Below are positions 28,976 through 35,779 of a stretch of DNA of 35,779 nt, piece by piece. The stretch lies in NCBI RefSeq assembly GCF_016786355.1, contig NZ_JADWYX010000097.1:1-35779 (forward strand). The letters are read 5' to 3'. Source of the DNA: Frankia sp. AgB1.9. Its GTDB lineage: Bacteria; Actinomycetota; Actinomycetes; Frankiales; Frankiaceae. The notes under the pieces were generated by a model. The model did not search any database and was not told the origin of the DNA. It saw nothing but the letters and a program-made list of their open reading frames with translations. The translations under genes were made by a program, and so were the position numbers. Each line of letters opens with the position of its first letter. The stretch's first letter is position 1.

Positions 28976-29296
28976 ATGGGTAATGACGCACGGGTCAGGG
29001 TCGTGCTGGAGCGCTCCGGCGGCTTCGCCGGCCGCACGATTCGGCGCGGGCTGGACACCGCCGCGCTGCCTGCCGGCGACGCCGACGCGCTGCGCGCGCT
29101 GGTGGCCGGCCTGCCCGCCACCGCGCCAACGGCGCGGCCGGCGGCCGCGACCGGCCCGGACCGGTTCACCTACGCGGTCGAGGTCGACGCCGGGAACCGC
29201 CACGACGTCCACCATTTCGCCGAGCCCGTCCCCGAGGCCGCGAAACCACTGATCCAGCTGCTCTCAGCCGCACCGCTGCTCCCAGCCCGGCGCTGA
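28976..29296 (+). CDS. Emfourin-like M4 peptidase inhibitor
   Basis: Emfourin is a small protein that inhibits protealysin and is encoded beside it. This 106-residue product carries the pattern I associate with that family: VRVVLERSGGFAG near the N-terminus, a central AGDADALRALVAGL helix, DRFTYAVEVDAGNRHDVHHF and a short C-terminal helix. It lies 146 bp downstream of the M4 peptidase on the same strand. The start is uncertain: ATG at 28976 or GTG at 28964 are in frame, but GAGGGA (28945-28950) is best placed for an out-of-frame ATG at 28960 that opens a 7-codon ORF. Inhibition of this particular peptidase is inference. Confidence 0.8.
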   Translation: MGNDARVRVVLERSGGFAGRTIRRGLDTAALPAGDADALRALVAGLPATAPTARPAAATGPDRFTYAVEVDAGNRHDVHHFAEPVPEAAKPLIQLLSAAPLLPARR

Positions 29297-29604
29297 CGGC
29301 CCGCCGGCAACTGGCAGATCACCGTCAGCTGACAGATCGCCCAGCACTGACGGACCGCGGTCCTCGCCTCGGCGACGGACCGCGCCCCGCTGCTGACGAC
29401 CGCGGAGGGGCGAAACCGCGACCACCGGTGTGCCTGCGGCCGAGGCCGCGACCAGCCGGAAAATAGTTTGTTCGCGGCCCGGATCTGCCCGATTCTGGTG
29501 AAACCCCGCGGCACTTGTCCGGAGGATTACCGCCGAATCAGTTCGATCCGCCGGCTGTCCTCGGCTGTCCTCGCCGCTCCCACCTGAAGGAGGCGTTTTC
29601 CGTC
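29297..29604 (+). other. 308-bp intergenic region before rtcB
   Basis: No gene is visible. The first part has loosely repeated words (GCAGATC, GACAGATCG, CTGACGG). A possible promoter, TTGTTC (29468-29473), 17 nt, GATTCT (29491-29496), would place the rtcB start site about 100 nt before the ATG. AAGGAGG (29587-29593) is the ribosome-binding site. Confidence 0.45.
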
Positions 29605-30819
29605 ATGATGCCGCTGGCGCGGCTCGCTGGGGCGCAGGCCCCGATCTGGATGTGGACGCAGCCGGAGAACGTTGAGAGCGCCGCGCTCGACCAGCTGCGC
29701 GCGATTGCGAACCTTCCTTACATTCATCACCACGTGACCGTGATGCCCGACGTCCATCTCGGTAAGGGCGCCACCGTCGGCTCCGTCGTGGCGATGCGGG
29801 ACGCCGTCTCGCCGGCGGCGGTCGGCGTCGACATCGGCTGCGGCATGGCGGCGTTGCGGACCAGCCTCACCGCGGCGGACCTGCCGGACGACCTGGGCCC
29901 GGTCCGCTCGGCGATCGAAGCCGCGATCCCCGTCGGGCACCGCGGGCACGCCGAGATCTCGACCAGGGTCCGCCGCAACGACGACCTGTGGGACGCCTTC
30001 GACCTGCTGCATCCGGCGGTGCAGGGCCGGCTGGACCGGGCCATGGCGCAGCTGGGCACGCTCGGCTCGGGCAACCACTTCATCGAGCTGTGCCTGGACG
30101 CCGACGACGCGGTCTGGATGATGCTGCACTCCGGCTCGCGCAACATCGGCAAGGAGCTGGCCGACGTCCACATCGGGGTCGCGAAGAGCCTGGAGCACAA
30201 TGTCGGGCTGCCGGACCGGGACCTGGCCGTGTTCCTCGCCGGTACGCCGGAGATGGCCGCGTACCGCCATGACCTGCACTGGGCCCAGGACTACGCGCGG
30301 CGCAACCGGGAGACGATGCTGGCCCTGTACGCCCGGACGCTGCGCCAGTTCTTCCCGGCGCTGCGGGTCCCGTGCCCGCCGGCGGACGGCCCGCGCGCCG
30401 GCGACGCCGCCTACGCCAGCGTGAACTGCCACCACAACTACGTCGCCGAGGAGCATCACTACGGCGCCGACGTGCTGGTGACCCGCAAGGGCGCGATCTC
30501 GGCGCGGTCCGGCGAGTACGGCATCATTCCCGGCTCCATGGGGACGGGCTCGTACCTCGTCCGCGGCCGCGGCAACCCGGCGGCGTTCACGTCGGCCCCG
30601 CACGGGGCCGGCCGGCGGATGAGCCGGAACAAGGCGCGCAAGACGTTCACCGTCGACGACCTGATGGCCCAGACCGCGGGCGTCGAGTGCCGCACCGACG
30701 CTGGGGTGCTCGACGAGATCCCCGCTGCCTACAAGGACATCGACGAGGTCATCGGATATAGCGACAGTCTTGTAGAAGTTGTGGCCCGGCTGCGCGCGGT
30801 GCTCTGCGTGAAGGGCTGA
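29605..30819 (+). CDS. rtcB: RNA-splicing ligase RtcB
   Basis: RtcB joins RNA 2',3'-cyclic phosphate or 3'-phosphate ends to 5'-OH ends through a GMP-histidine intermediate and Mn. The 404-residue protein has metal-binding DVHLGKG (49-55) and VDIGCG with Cys79, GSGNHFIEL, MLHSGSRNIGK, CHHNYVAEEHHYG, VTRKGAISA and GSMGTGSYLVRG. The nucleophile is His333 in SAPHGAGR. All catalytic motifs are intact. I chose the ATG at 29605 because AAGGAGG lies 11 nt upstream; a second ATG follows directly, and the frame is open further upstream. No archease partner is adjacent. In bacteria RtcB is linked to RNA repair under stress; here no regulator gene lies directly upstream. Confidence 0.96.
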   Translation: MMPLARLAGAQAPIWMWTQPENVESAALDQLRAIANLPYIHHHVTVMPDVHLGKGATVGSVVAMRDAVSPAAVGVDIGCGMAALRTSLTAADLPDDLGPVRSAIEAAIPVGHRGHAEISTRVRRNDDLWDAFDLLHPAVQGRLDRAMAQLGTLGSGNHFIELCLDADDAVWMMLHSGSRNIGKELADVHIGVAKSLEHNVGLPDRDLAVFLAGTPEMAAYRHDLHWAQDYARRNRETMLALYARTLRQFFPALRVPCPPADGPRAGDAAYASVNCHHNYVAEEHHYGADVLVTRKGAISARSGEYGIIPGSMGTGSYLVRGRGNPAAFTSAPHGAGRRMSRNKARKTFTVDDLMAQTAGVECRTDAGVLDEIPAAYKDIDEVIGYSDSLVEVVARLRAVLCVKG

Positions 30820-30903
30820 CAGGCCGCGCAGGCTGGCCGACCATGAGGTAAAGAGCCGACGAAAATTCGGTTACCGATAATCCCCCGCTGAGGCCATCCG
30901 ACT

Positions 30904-30933
30904 GGTTGGCCGGCACCCTCGTGCCGGCCAACC
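30904..30933 (+). terminator. Strong hairpin downstream of rtcB
   Basis: A perfect 13-bp stem pairs GGTTGGCCGGCAC (30904-30916) with GTGCCGGCCAACC (30921-30933) around the loop CCTC. It lies about 85 nt after the rtcB stop. No T-run follows, but length and perfect pairing make it the best terminator in this part of the window. Confidence 0.75.
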
Positions 30934-30978
30934 TGGCAAGTGAGCCGCCGTTGCTGGACAAGACCACGGCGACAGTCG

Positions 30979-30990
30979 CGACCATGGTCG
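30979..30990. promoter_or_regulatory. 12-bp palindrome upstream of STAS gene
   Basis: CGACCATGGTCG is a perfect palindrome 108 bp before the STAS start. It could be an operator for the downstream gene. A palindrome this short may also arise by chance. Confidence 0.3.
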
Positions 30991-31098
30991 TTTGACGGAG
31001 GACCTAACCCGATTTCGGATCTTACGGTGCTTCTAGACCGTTAGAACCGTTGGATAGGCGGTCCCGGCTTCCGGTGCTCAGCGGAGGGAATGACGCCC

Positions 31099-31554
31099 AT
31101 GCCCGATGTCAGGGTGGAATCAGACCACGACGACCTCGCGGACCTCGCGGGGGACCAGACAGATCGCGACCGGCCCGACGAGGCGCTCCCGGGCTTCGAG
31201 GAGGAGCGGCTGGAGATCCAGACGGGCACGATGCGGGTAGCCGCGACCTTCGAGCCGCCGATCCTGTCGATCGATGGCGACATCGACGCCTCGGTGCTCC
31301 CGGCGCTCGTCGGCACGCTCGCGAAGGTCGCCCACCACGGGCGCGGCGACGTCCGAGTCGACCTCGGCCGGCTGCGCCGCGTCGACGTCGGCGGCCTGCG
31401 CGCGCTGGTGGCGTCCGCCGGCAACCTGCACCGCGACGGCCGTGGGCTCGTGCTGCACGCCGTCGCGCCGTGGCTGCTCGGCCTGCTGATCGTCACCGGC
31501 TGGGACGACGCGCCCGGCCTGCGCCTGGTGTCAGGCCCGGTGCCGACTGGCTGA
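31099..31554 (+). CDS. STAS-domain protein without phosphorylatable serine
   Basis: STAS domains are found in anti-anti-sigma factors such as SpoIIAA and in sulfate transporters. This 151-residue protein has an acidic, unstructured N-terminus (about 1-40) and a STAS fold: AATFEPPILSIDGDIDASVLPAL, then VRVDLGRLRRVDVGGLRALV. Anti-anti-sigma factors have D-S-S-G-L or D-S-x-G-L here; this protein has D-V-G-G-L (96-100), so neither serine of the partner-switch site is present. It would not be inactivated by phosphorylation at that site. The ATG at 31099 is preferred over 31090 because GGAGGGA (31083-31089) lies 9 nt before it. No anti-sigma kinase is adjacent. It lies 70 bp upstream of the aminotransferase gene. 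Confidence 0.78.
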   Translation: MPDVRVESDHDDLADLAGDQTDRDRPDEALPGFEEERLEIQTGTMRVAATFEPPILSIDGDIDASVLPALVGTLAKVAHHGRGDVRVDLGRLRRVDVGGLRALVASAGNLHRDGRGLVLHAVAPWLLGLLIVTGWDDAPGLRLVSGPVPTG

Positions 31555-31582
31555 TCCTGTCGTCTCGGCTCGGCCGCGACCA

Positions 31583-31616
31583 GGTCCTCCGTAGCGTGAC
31601 CGGTCCTCCGTAGACT
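31583..31616 (+). promoter_or_regulatory. Direct repeat and -10 before the aminotransferase gene
   Basis: GGTCCTCCGTAG occurs at 31583-31594 and again at 31602-31613, 19 bp apart. The second copy overlaps TAGACT (31611-31616), a good -10. That box ends 8 nt before the ATG, and there is no clear ribosome-binding site, so the transcript may be leaderless. The repeat could be an operator or a small duplication. Confidence 0.4.
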
Positions 31617-31624
31617 GAGCGCTC

Positions 31625-33016
31625 ATGGCGGGGGTTGACCGAGACAGGCTGGCATGGCTGCTGGACGCCGAGGCCGCGCGGTTCGTCGCCGCGCATCCGG
31701 TCGCCGGGAAGGCGTTCGAGCGGGCCCGCGGCTCCCAGCTCTCCGGCGTCCCGATGAACTGGATGACCCGCTGGCCCGGCAGCTACCCCGTGGTCGTCGC
31801 GGCCGCCGCCGGCAGCCGGCTCACCGACGTCGACGGCCACGACTACGTCGACTTCTGCCTCGGCGACACCGGCGCGATGGCCGGGCACTGCCCGGCGCCG
31901 ACGGTCGCCGCCGTCACCGCCCAGGCGGCGTCGGCGATCACCGCCATGCTGCCGTCGGCCGACGCCCCGGCCGTCTCCGAGCTGCTCCGCGACCGGTTCG
32001 GCCTGCCGCTGTGGCAGTTCACCCTCACCGCCACGGACGCCAACCGGTTCGTGCTGCGGCTCGCCCGGGAGATCACCGGCCGGCCGAAGGTGCTGGTCTT
32101 CGACCACTGTTACCACGGCACCGTCGACGAGACCGCCGTGACGGTCGGCGAGCACGGCGGCGTCGTCGCCCGGCCCGGCAGCCTGGGGCCGCAGGTCGAC
32201 CCGGCGCAGACCACCCGGGTGGTCCAGTTCAACGACCTGGCCGCGCTGGAGCGCGAGCTCGCGCACGGTGACGTCGCCTGCGTCCTCACCGAGCCGGCGT
32301 TGACGAACATCGGCATCGTGCTGCCGGACGAGGGTTTCCACGCCGCCCTGCGGGCCCTGTGCGACGAGCACGGAACACTCCTGGTCATCGACGAGACGCA
32401 CACGATCTGTGCCGGCCCCGGCGGGTACACCGCGGCCCATGGGCTTCGGCCGGATTTCCTCACCATCGGGAAGCCCATAGCGGGCGGTATTCCGATCGGC
32501 GCCTATGGAATGACGGCGGACGTGGCGGCGAAGGTGCTCGAGCACGACATTCCGCGGCTCACCGACGTCAATGGCATCGGGGGCACTCTCGCCGCGAACC
32601 CGGTGTCGTTCGCCGCCGCGCGGGCCACGCTGGCCGAGGTGCTCACCCCGGCCGCGTTCGACCGGATGATCAGCCTGGCCGAACGGTTCGAGGCCGAGAC
32701 GGCCGGGGCGTTCGCCGACACCGGCCTCGGCTGGCAGACCGTGCGGCTGGGGTGCCGGGTCGAGTACATGTCCCCGGTCCGGGACAACCCCGGGACGGGA
32801 ACGACGGGCGGATCGCGGCCCGCGCGAACCGGCGCCGAGGCCTCGGCGGCGTTCGACGAGGAGCTGGATGCCTACCTGCATCTGGCCCTGTTGAACCGGG
32901 GCGTGCTGATGACCCCGTTCCACATGATGGCGCTGATGTCCCCGGCAACCACCGAGGCCGACGTCGACGCCCACACCACCGCCCTACGCGACGCTCTGGG
33001 CGCCCTGGCCAGCTAG
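31625..33016 (+). CDS. GSA-aminotransferase-like class III PLP enzyme
   Basis: This 463-residue protein belongs to the class III aminotransferases and resembles glutamate-1-semialdehyde 2,1-aminomutase. Visible are LTDVDGHDYVDFCLGDTGAMAGHCP, the PLP-phosphate region and FDHCYHGTVDE, LVIDETHTICAGPGG with the cofactor-contacting Asp, and the Schiff-base lysine in FLTIGKPIAGGIPIGAYG (Lys283). The C-terminal small domain includes LNRGVLMTPFHMMALMSP. The start ATG at 31625 is supported by homology just after it rather than by a Shine-Dalgarno. A true heme GSA aminomutase would usually sit with hem genes; none is here, so another amino substrate or secondary metabolite is possible. Around 32450-32590 A/T-ending codons are more frequent than elsewhere. 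Confidence 0.85.
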   Translation: MAGVDRDRLAWLLDAEAARFVAAHPVAGKAFERARGSQLSGVPMNWMTRWPGSYPVVVAAAAGSRLTDVDGHDYVDFCLGDTGAMAGHCPAPTVAAVTAQAASAITAMLPSADAPAVSELLRDRFGLPLWQFTLTATDANRFVLRLAREITGRPKVLVFDHCYHGTVDETAVTVGEHGGVVARPGSLGPQVDPAQTTRVVQFNDLAALERELAHGDVACVLTEPALTNIGIVLPDEGFHAALRALCDEHGTLLVIDETHTICAGPGGYTAAHGLRPDFLTIGKPIAGGIPIGAYGMTADVAAKVLEHDIPRLTDVNGIGGTLAANPVSFAAARATLAEVLTPAAFDRMISLAERFEAETAGAFADTGLGWQTVRLGCRVEYMSPVRDNPGTGTTGGSRPARTGAEASAAFDEELDAYLHLALLNRGVLMTPFHMMALMSPATTEADVDAHTTALRDALGALAS

Positions 33017-33538
33017 CAGCCTGCGCCCGGCCGGGGCGGGCCCGGCCACCCCGGGGCGGGCCGCCGCGCGGGCCCGGGCCGGGCCGCACGGCGCCGCGTC
33101 GGTGGACGGCGCGGCGGCCGGCCGGGCGAAGCCGGTCAGCACGGTCAGCGGGTGCCCGGCCGCGCCGGGGAGCGTCACCGCGGCGTCGGCCTGCCCGGAC
33201 GGCCCGTTGACGTGGAACAGCAGGCCGAGCCGCTCGCTCGCGAGCCAGCCGCCGCCGTCCGACAGCGTCAGCGCCACCGGGTGGGAGCCGCGGCCGAGCG
33301 CCGCCGCGCCGCCGACCGCGACGAGCGCGAGCGCCGCGGCGATCGACGTCAGCCGGCGGGCCCGGCCCGACCCCGCCGGCTCGTCCCGCGGCCCACCGCT
33401 CTGTTCGGCGAGCTCGTCGCCAGCTGCGCCGGCCTGACCCGCGAGCGCGTCCAGGCCTGCCAGCCCGCTGGATCCGGGCGTTCCGGCGGAGCCGGCCGGA
33501 CTGGGCGCAGGCGGTCCGCTTCGCGGTGTGCGGGTCAC
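32984..33538 (-). pseudogene. Probable N-terminal remnant of a large moxR-linked envelope protein
   Basis: The 184-residue frame has a Pro/Gly/Ala-rich N-terminus, one transmembrane helix (RRLTSIAAALALVAVGGAAAL) and then LTLSDGGGWLASERLGLLFHVNGPSGQADAAV. That segment resembles the start of the large fibronectin-type-III-containing proteins that accompany moxR-DUF58 clusters in actinomycetes (from memory of the family; not searched). Those are several hundred residues longer. Here similarity fades after about 60 residues into an Ala/Pro/Arg string, and the frame ends 33 bp inside the convergent aminotransferase gene. GTG at 33536-33538 or 33632-33634 could be the start; neither has a good Shine-Dalgarno. 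It may instead be a short functional membrane protein. Confidence 0.42.
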
Positions 33539-33966
33539 GGCACGTGTGACGGCCGGCCAGCCTGGCGGGTTGCGAGCCGCGCAGAACCAGATGTGCGTCT
33601 GGCCGGCTTCCGCGCGGAAGTCGCCCGAGATCACCGAGCGGCCAACTTTCTCGGGCCTCGGAGACAACGAATGCCGGGGCGTCCTCGTCTGAACTGAGCG
33701 AACCGGCTCGGGCCGCAGGGAAACCTGGCGGGCGCGCACACCGAGCTGGTTCCGGGCGGCTCCCCCCGCCGCCCGTGCGGGCGGGTCGCGCCGGCCGTCC
33801 CCCTCGGACGGTGCGACCCGCCCGCCACTCGCAGCGAAGCCGCGCGTCACGGCCGCCAGGCGCCGTGGCCTTCGGTGGCCGACAGCGCTCCCGCAGCCCT
33901 CAGCCCGCAGCCCGCAGTGCTCCAGCAGCCCGCAGTGCTCCCGCAGCCCACGGAGGGAACCGCACC
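33539..33966. other. 428-bp region upstream of moxR
   Basis: The left part may encode more of the remnant described above (if it starts at 33634). The middle holds no recognisable gene. The right end holds the 18-bp repeats and the ribosome-binding site of the leader ORF. The segment is the likely promoter region of the moxR operon, though I cannot point to clear -35/-10 boxes. Confidence 0.5.
33883..33950 (+). repeat. Imperfect 18-bp repeats before the moxR leader
   Basis: Units near CAGTGCTCCCGCAGCCCG lie at 33883-33900, 33915-33932 and 33933-33950, with a shorter 14-bp unit (33901-33914) between the first two. The last ends directly before GGAGGG. They may be binding sites or slippage products. 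Confidence 0.75.
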
Positions 33967-34005
33967 GTGACGATCCCCGGCCCGACCCGTGGCGGTGCGC
34001 GATGA
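33967..34005 (+). CDS. Possible 12-codon leader ORF overlapping moxR
   Basis: GTG at 33967 opens VTIPGPTRGGAR, ending in TGA at 34003-34005. GGAGGG (33952-33957) lies 9 nt before the GTG, an ideal placement, whereas moxR itself has no good site of its own. The TGA overlaps the moxR ATG as ATGA, so ribosomes finishing the leader could restart on moxR. It may alternatively be the end of a longer 76-codon frame from 33775, whose repetitive content makes it unlikely. Confidence 0.45.
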   Translation: MTIPGPTRGGAR

Positions 34006-34967
34006 GCGCAGAGCTGGACATCTTCGCGACGGCCTTCGCCGACGTGGTCACGAACGTCGAACGGGTGATCCGCGGCAAGCGGGAGGCGATCGAGCTCGCG
34101 GTCATCTGCCTGTTCGCGGAGGGCCACCTGCTCGTCGAGGACGTGCCCGGCCTGGGCAAGACCACGCTGGCCCGCAGCCTCGCGGCGTCGGTCAACGCGA
34201 CCTCGCACCGGATCCAGTTCACTCCCGACCTGCTGCCCTCGGACATCACCGGCACCACGGTGTACAACCAGCGTCTCGGCGAGTTCGGCTTCCGGCCCGG
34301 CCCGGTCTTCGCGAACCTCGTCATCGGCGACGAGATCAACCGGGCGTCGCCGAAGACGCAGTCGGCGCTGCTCGAGGTGATGGAGGAGCGCTACGTCACC
34401 GTCGACGGCACCCGCTACCCGGTGCCGCTGCCGTTCATGGTCGTCGCGACGCAGAACCCGGTCGACATGGACGGCACGTACGCGCTCCCGGAGGCCCAGG
34501 TCGACCGGTTCCTGATGCGGCTGCGCCTCGGCTACCCGAGCATCGAGGCCGAGCTGGAGATCCTGGAGAGCCGCCAGGTCGGCCGCCGGGTCGAGGACCT
34601 GTCCCCGGTGATGCGGGCCGAGGACGTCGTCGCCCACAGTGAGCGGACCCTGTCGGTGCACGTCGCCCCGGCGCTGCGCCGCTACATCGTCGACCTGGTC
34701 GCCTCGACCCGGCGCATCCCGGACGTGCTGCGCCTCGGCGGGAGCCCGCGCGGCAGCATCGCCCTGCTGCGGGCCGTCCAGGTGCGCGCCGCCTCCACCG
34801 GCCGGGAGTTCGCCACCCCGGACGACGTGAAGGCGCTTGCCGCCCCGGTGCTCGCGCATCGGCTGGTCCTCAGCCCGGAGACGGAGCTGAAGCGGGTCAC
34901 CGCCGAGGACGTCCTCGCCGAGGTGCTGCGGGCGGTCCCGTCGCCGCGTCGGCTCATCGGCGTGTGA
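34002..34967 (+). CDS. moxR: MoxR-family AAA+ ATPase
   Basis: MoxR ATPases act as chaperones that help mature or insert partner proteins, often with DUF58 (VWA-like) proteins and transglutaminase-like membrane proteins. This 321-residue protein has Walker A EDVPGLGKTT (46-55) and Walker B GDEINRASPKTQSALLEVMEE. Sensor 1 is in ATQNPVDMDGTYALPEAQVDRFL, and the C-terminal lid region contains ARG SGGS-type contacts around RLGGSPRGSIALLRA. The length is normal and no key motif is missing. The ATG at 34002 overlaps the leader ORF stop. The DUF58 gene begins 3 nt after its stop, so the two are co-transcribed. Confidence 0.95.
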   Translation: MSAELDIFATAFADVVTNVERVIRGKREAIELAVICLFAEGHLLVEDVPGLGKTTLARSLAASVNATSHRIQFTPDLLPSDITGTTVYNQRLGEFGFRPGPVFANLVIGDEINRASPKTQSALLEVMEERYVTVDGTRYPVPLPFMVVATQNPVDMDGTYALPEAQVDRFLMRLRLGYPSIEAELEILESRQVGRRVEDLSPVMRAEDVVAHSERTLSVHVAPALRRYIVDLVASTRRIPDVLRLGGSPRGSIALLRAVQVRAASTGREFATPDDVKALAAPVLAHRLVLSPETELKRVTAEDVLAEVLRAVPSPRRLIGV

Positions 34968-34970
34968 CCG

Positions 34971-35779
34971 GTGCCCGTGGGAGCAGGTACGGCGAGCCGA
35001 CAGGCCCGAGACGAGGCGGCTACGGATGAGACGCCGCCGGCAGGCGTCGCGGCAATCGATCTGAGCGCGGACGGTCTGGCGCTCGGCGGCCCGGCGGCGG
35101 CCCCGAAGGAGGCGCCCGAGCAGCGGCCGGCGGTGGTCACCCGGATCACGCCGTTGGGCGTCGGGGTCCTCGCCACCGCCGTGGTGCTGGCGGCCGGTGC
35201 CTTCGTGCTTCGTTACGCCGAGCTCGCGGTGCTCGCCGCGGCGGCGCTGGCCGCGGTGGTGATCGCCGCGCTGGCCGTGGCCCGCCGGCCCCGCCTGCGG
35301 GCCACGTTGCGGGTCGGCCCCGCCGGGGTTCCCCGCGGTGAGCCGGCCACGCTCGTCGTCGAGCTGCGCAATCCGCACCGGCGGCCGTCGCCGCGGGTGC
35401 GGGTCGAGATCCCATGGAGCCACGGTGCCCGCGGCGCCGTGCCAGCGGCGGGTGCCGCCGGAACGATCGTCGTGGACGTTCGTCGGCTCGACGGTGCGAG
35501 CAGCCGGGCGGTGGAGCTGCCGCTCGACACCCAGCGTCGCGGGGTCGTCGGCTTCGGGCCGGTCCTGGTCCGCCGGTCCGACCCGTTCGGGCTGATCAGC
35601 TCGGCCACCTGGCTCGCGGCGGCCGACGTGCTGCGGGTACGGCCGCGAGCCGTCCCCCTGGGCGCTCCACCGGCGGCCCCCGCCCGTGACCCGGACGGGC
35701 GGACGGCCGCCGGGGCGGCCGGCGGGGGGGTGTTCCATGGGCTGCGCGGGTTCGTCAGCGGCGAGGGCCGGCGTTTGGT
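34971..35779 (+). CDS. DUF58 protein, 3' end beyond window
   Basis: DUF58 proteins are membrane-associated, VWA-like partners of MoxR. The frame opens at GTG 34971 (GTG at 34977 also possible), 3 nt after the moxR stop, and stays open to the window edge, giving at least 269 codons. The first 50 residues are polar. Two close hydrophobic segments follow (ITPLGVGVLATAVVLAAGAF and a second Ala-rich one, roughly residues 58-103). An extracellular-type or cytosolic beta-rich domain with LRVGPAGVPRGEPATLVVEL and LDTQRRGVVGFGPVLVRRSD comes next. FRRGV/DPFGL-type words, here RRSDPFGLI, are typical for the family. The DUF58 core itself lies beyond the edge and is not visible. Confidence 0.85.
   Translation, partial: MPVGAGTASRQARDEAATDETPPAGVAAIDLSADGLALGGPAAAPKEAPEQRPAVVTRITPLGVGVLATAVVLAAGAFVLRYAELAVLAAAALAAVVIAALAVARRPRLRATLRVGPAGVPRGEPATLVVELRNPHRRPSPRVRVEIPWSHGARGAVPAAGAAGTIVVDVRRLDGASSRAVELPLDTQRRGVVGFGPVLVRRSDPFGLISSATWLAAADVLRVRPRAVPLGAPPAAPARDPDGRTAAGAAGGGVFHGLRGFVSGEGRRL

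Overview
The window is high-GC, bacterial and actinomycete in character. Start codons are often GTG, 4-bp ATGA/GTGA gene overlaps are common, and coding third positions are almost all G or C. The block uvrC-rapZ-yvcK-whiA-gap, an SsgA-like protein (a family restricted to morphologically complex, sporulating actinomycetes), a SigE-family sigma factor and the moxR-DUF58 pair point to a filamentous, sporulating actinomycete. A Frankia-like genome is my best guess, but this is inference from gene content.

Layout. 1-180: a G/C homopolymer-like edge and a strong terminator. 181-7101 (minus strand): uvrC, rapZ, yvcK and whiA, each overlapping the next by 4 nt, then gap. 7102-7951: a long non-coding stretch with ACCTGC words at about 33-bp intervals. 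7952-8910 (plus): ssgA-like and Nudix-like genes. 8942-16536 (minus): secreted FG-GAP protein, small alpha/beta-barrel monooxygenase-like protein, large LuxR-family ATPase regulator and uvrA. 16537-17281: uvrA control region (LexA-type box, PafBC-type promoter) and a 56-58 bp tandem repeat. 17282-19655 (plus): glycosyltransferase, metallo-beta-lactamase-fold hydrolase, WYL protein without HTH. 19671-21023 (minus): S2P-like membrane protein whose catalytic motifs are replaced. 21246-23462 (plus): uvrB. 23529-26392 (minus): membrane protein, SigE-family sigma factor and a single-pass sensor with a duplicated four-cysteine ectodomain. 26477-30819 (plus): coaE, cupin, protealysin-like M4 peptidase, emfourin-like inhibitor, rtcB. 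31099-33016 (plus): STAS protein and GSA-aminotransferase-like enzyme. 32984-33538 (minus): apparent N-terminal remnant of a larger envelope protein. 33967-35779 (plus): possible 12-codon leader ORF, moxR and a DUF58 gene cut by the window edge.

How the genes work together. All three nucleotide-excision-repair genes lie here as separate units, and each has TGTCNGAC in sense orientation upstream; for uvrA and uvrB this fits a RecA-independent (PafBC-type) damage promoter. The whiA and ssgA-like genes link the left part to sporulation. The sigma-sensor pair looks like an envelope-stress module, with the sensor translationally coupled to its sigma factor. The M4 peptidase and emfourin-like gene form a protease-inhibitor pair.

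The most novel-looking items are the duplicated four-cysteine sensor, the inactivated S2P with CBS domains, the shared uvr element, the phased repeats before the ssgA-like gene and the moxR leader ORF. Assignments come from reading motifs by eye; no database search was run.
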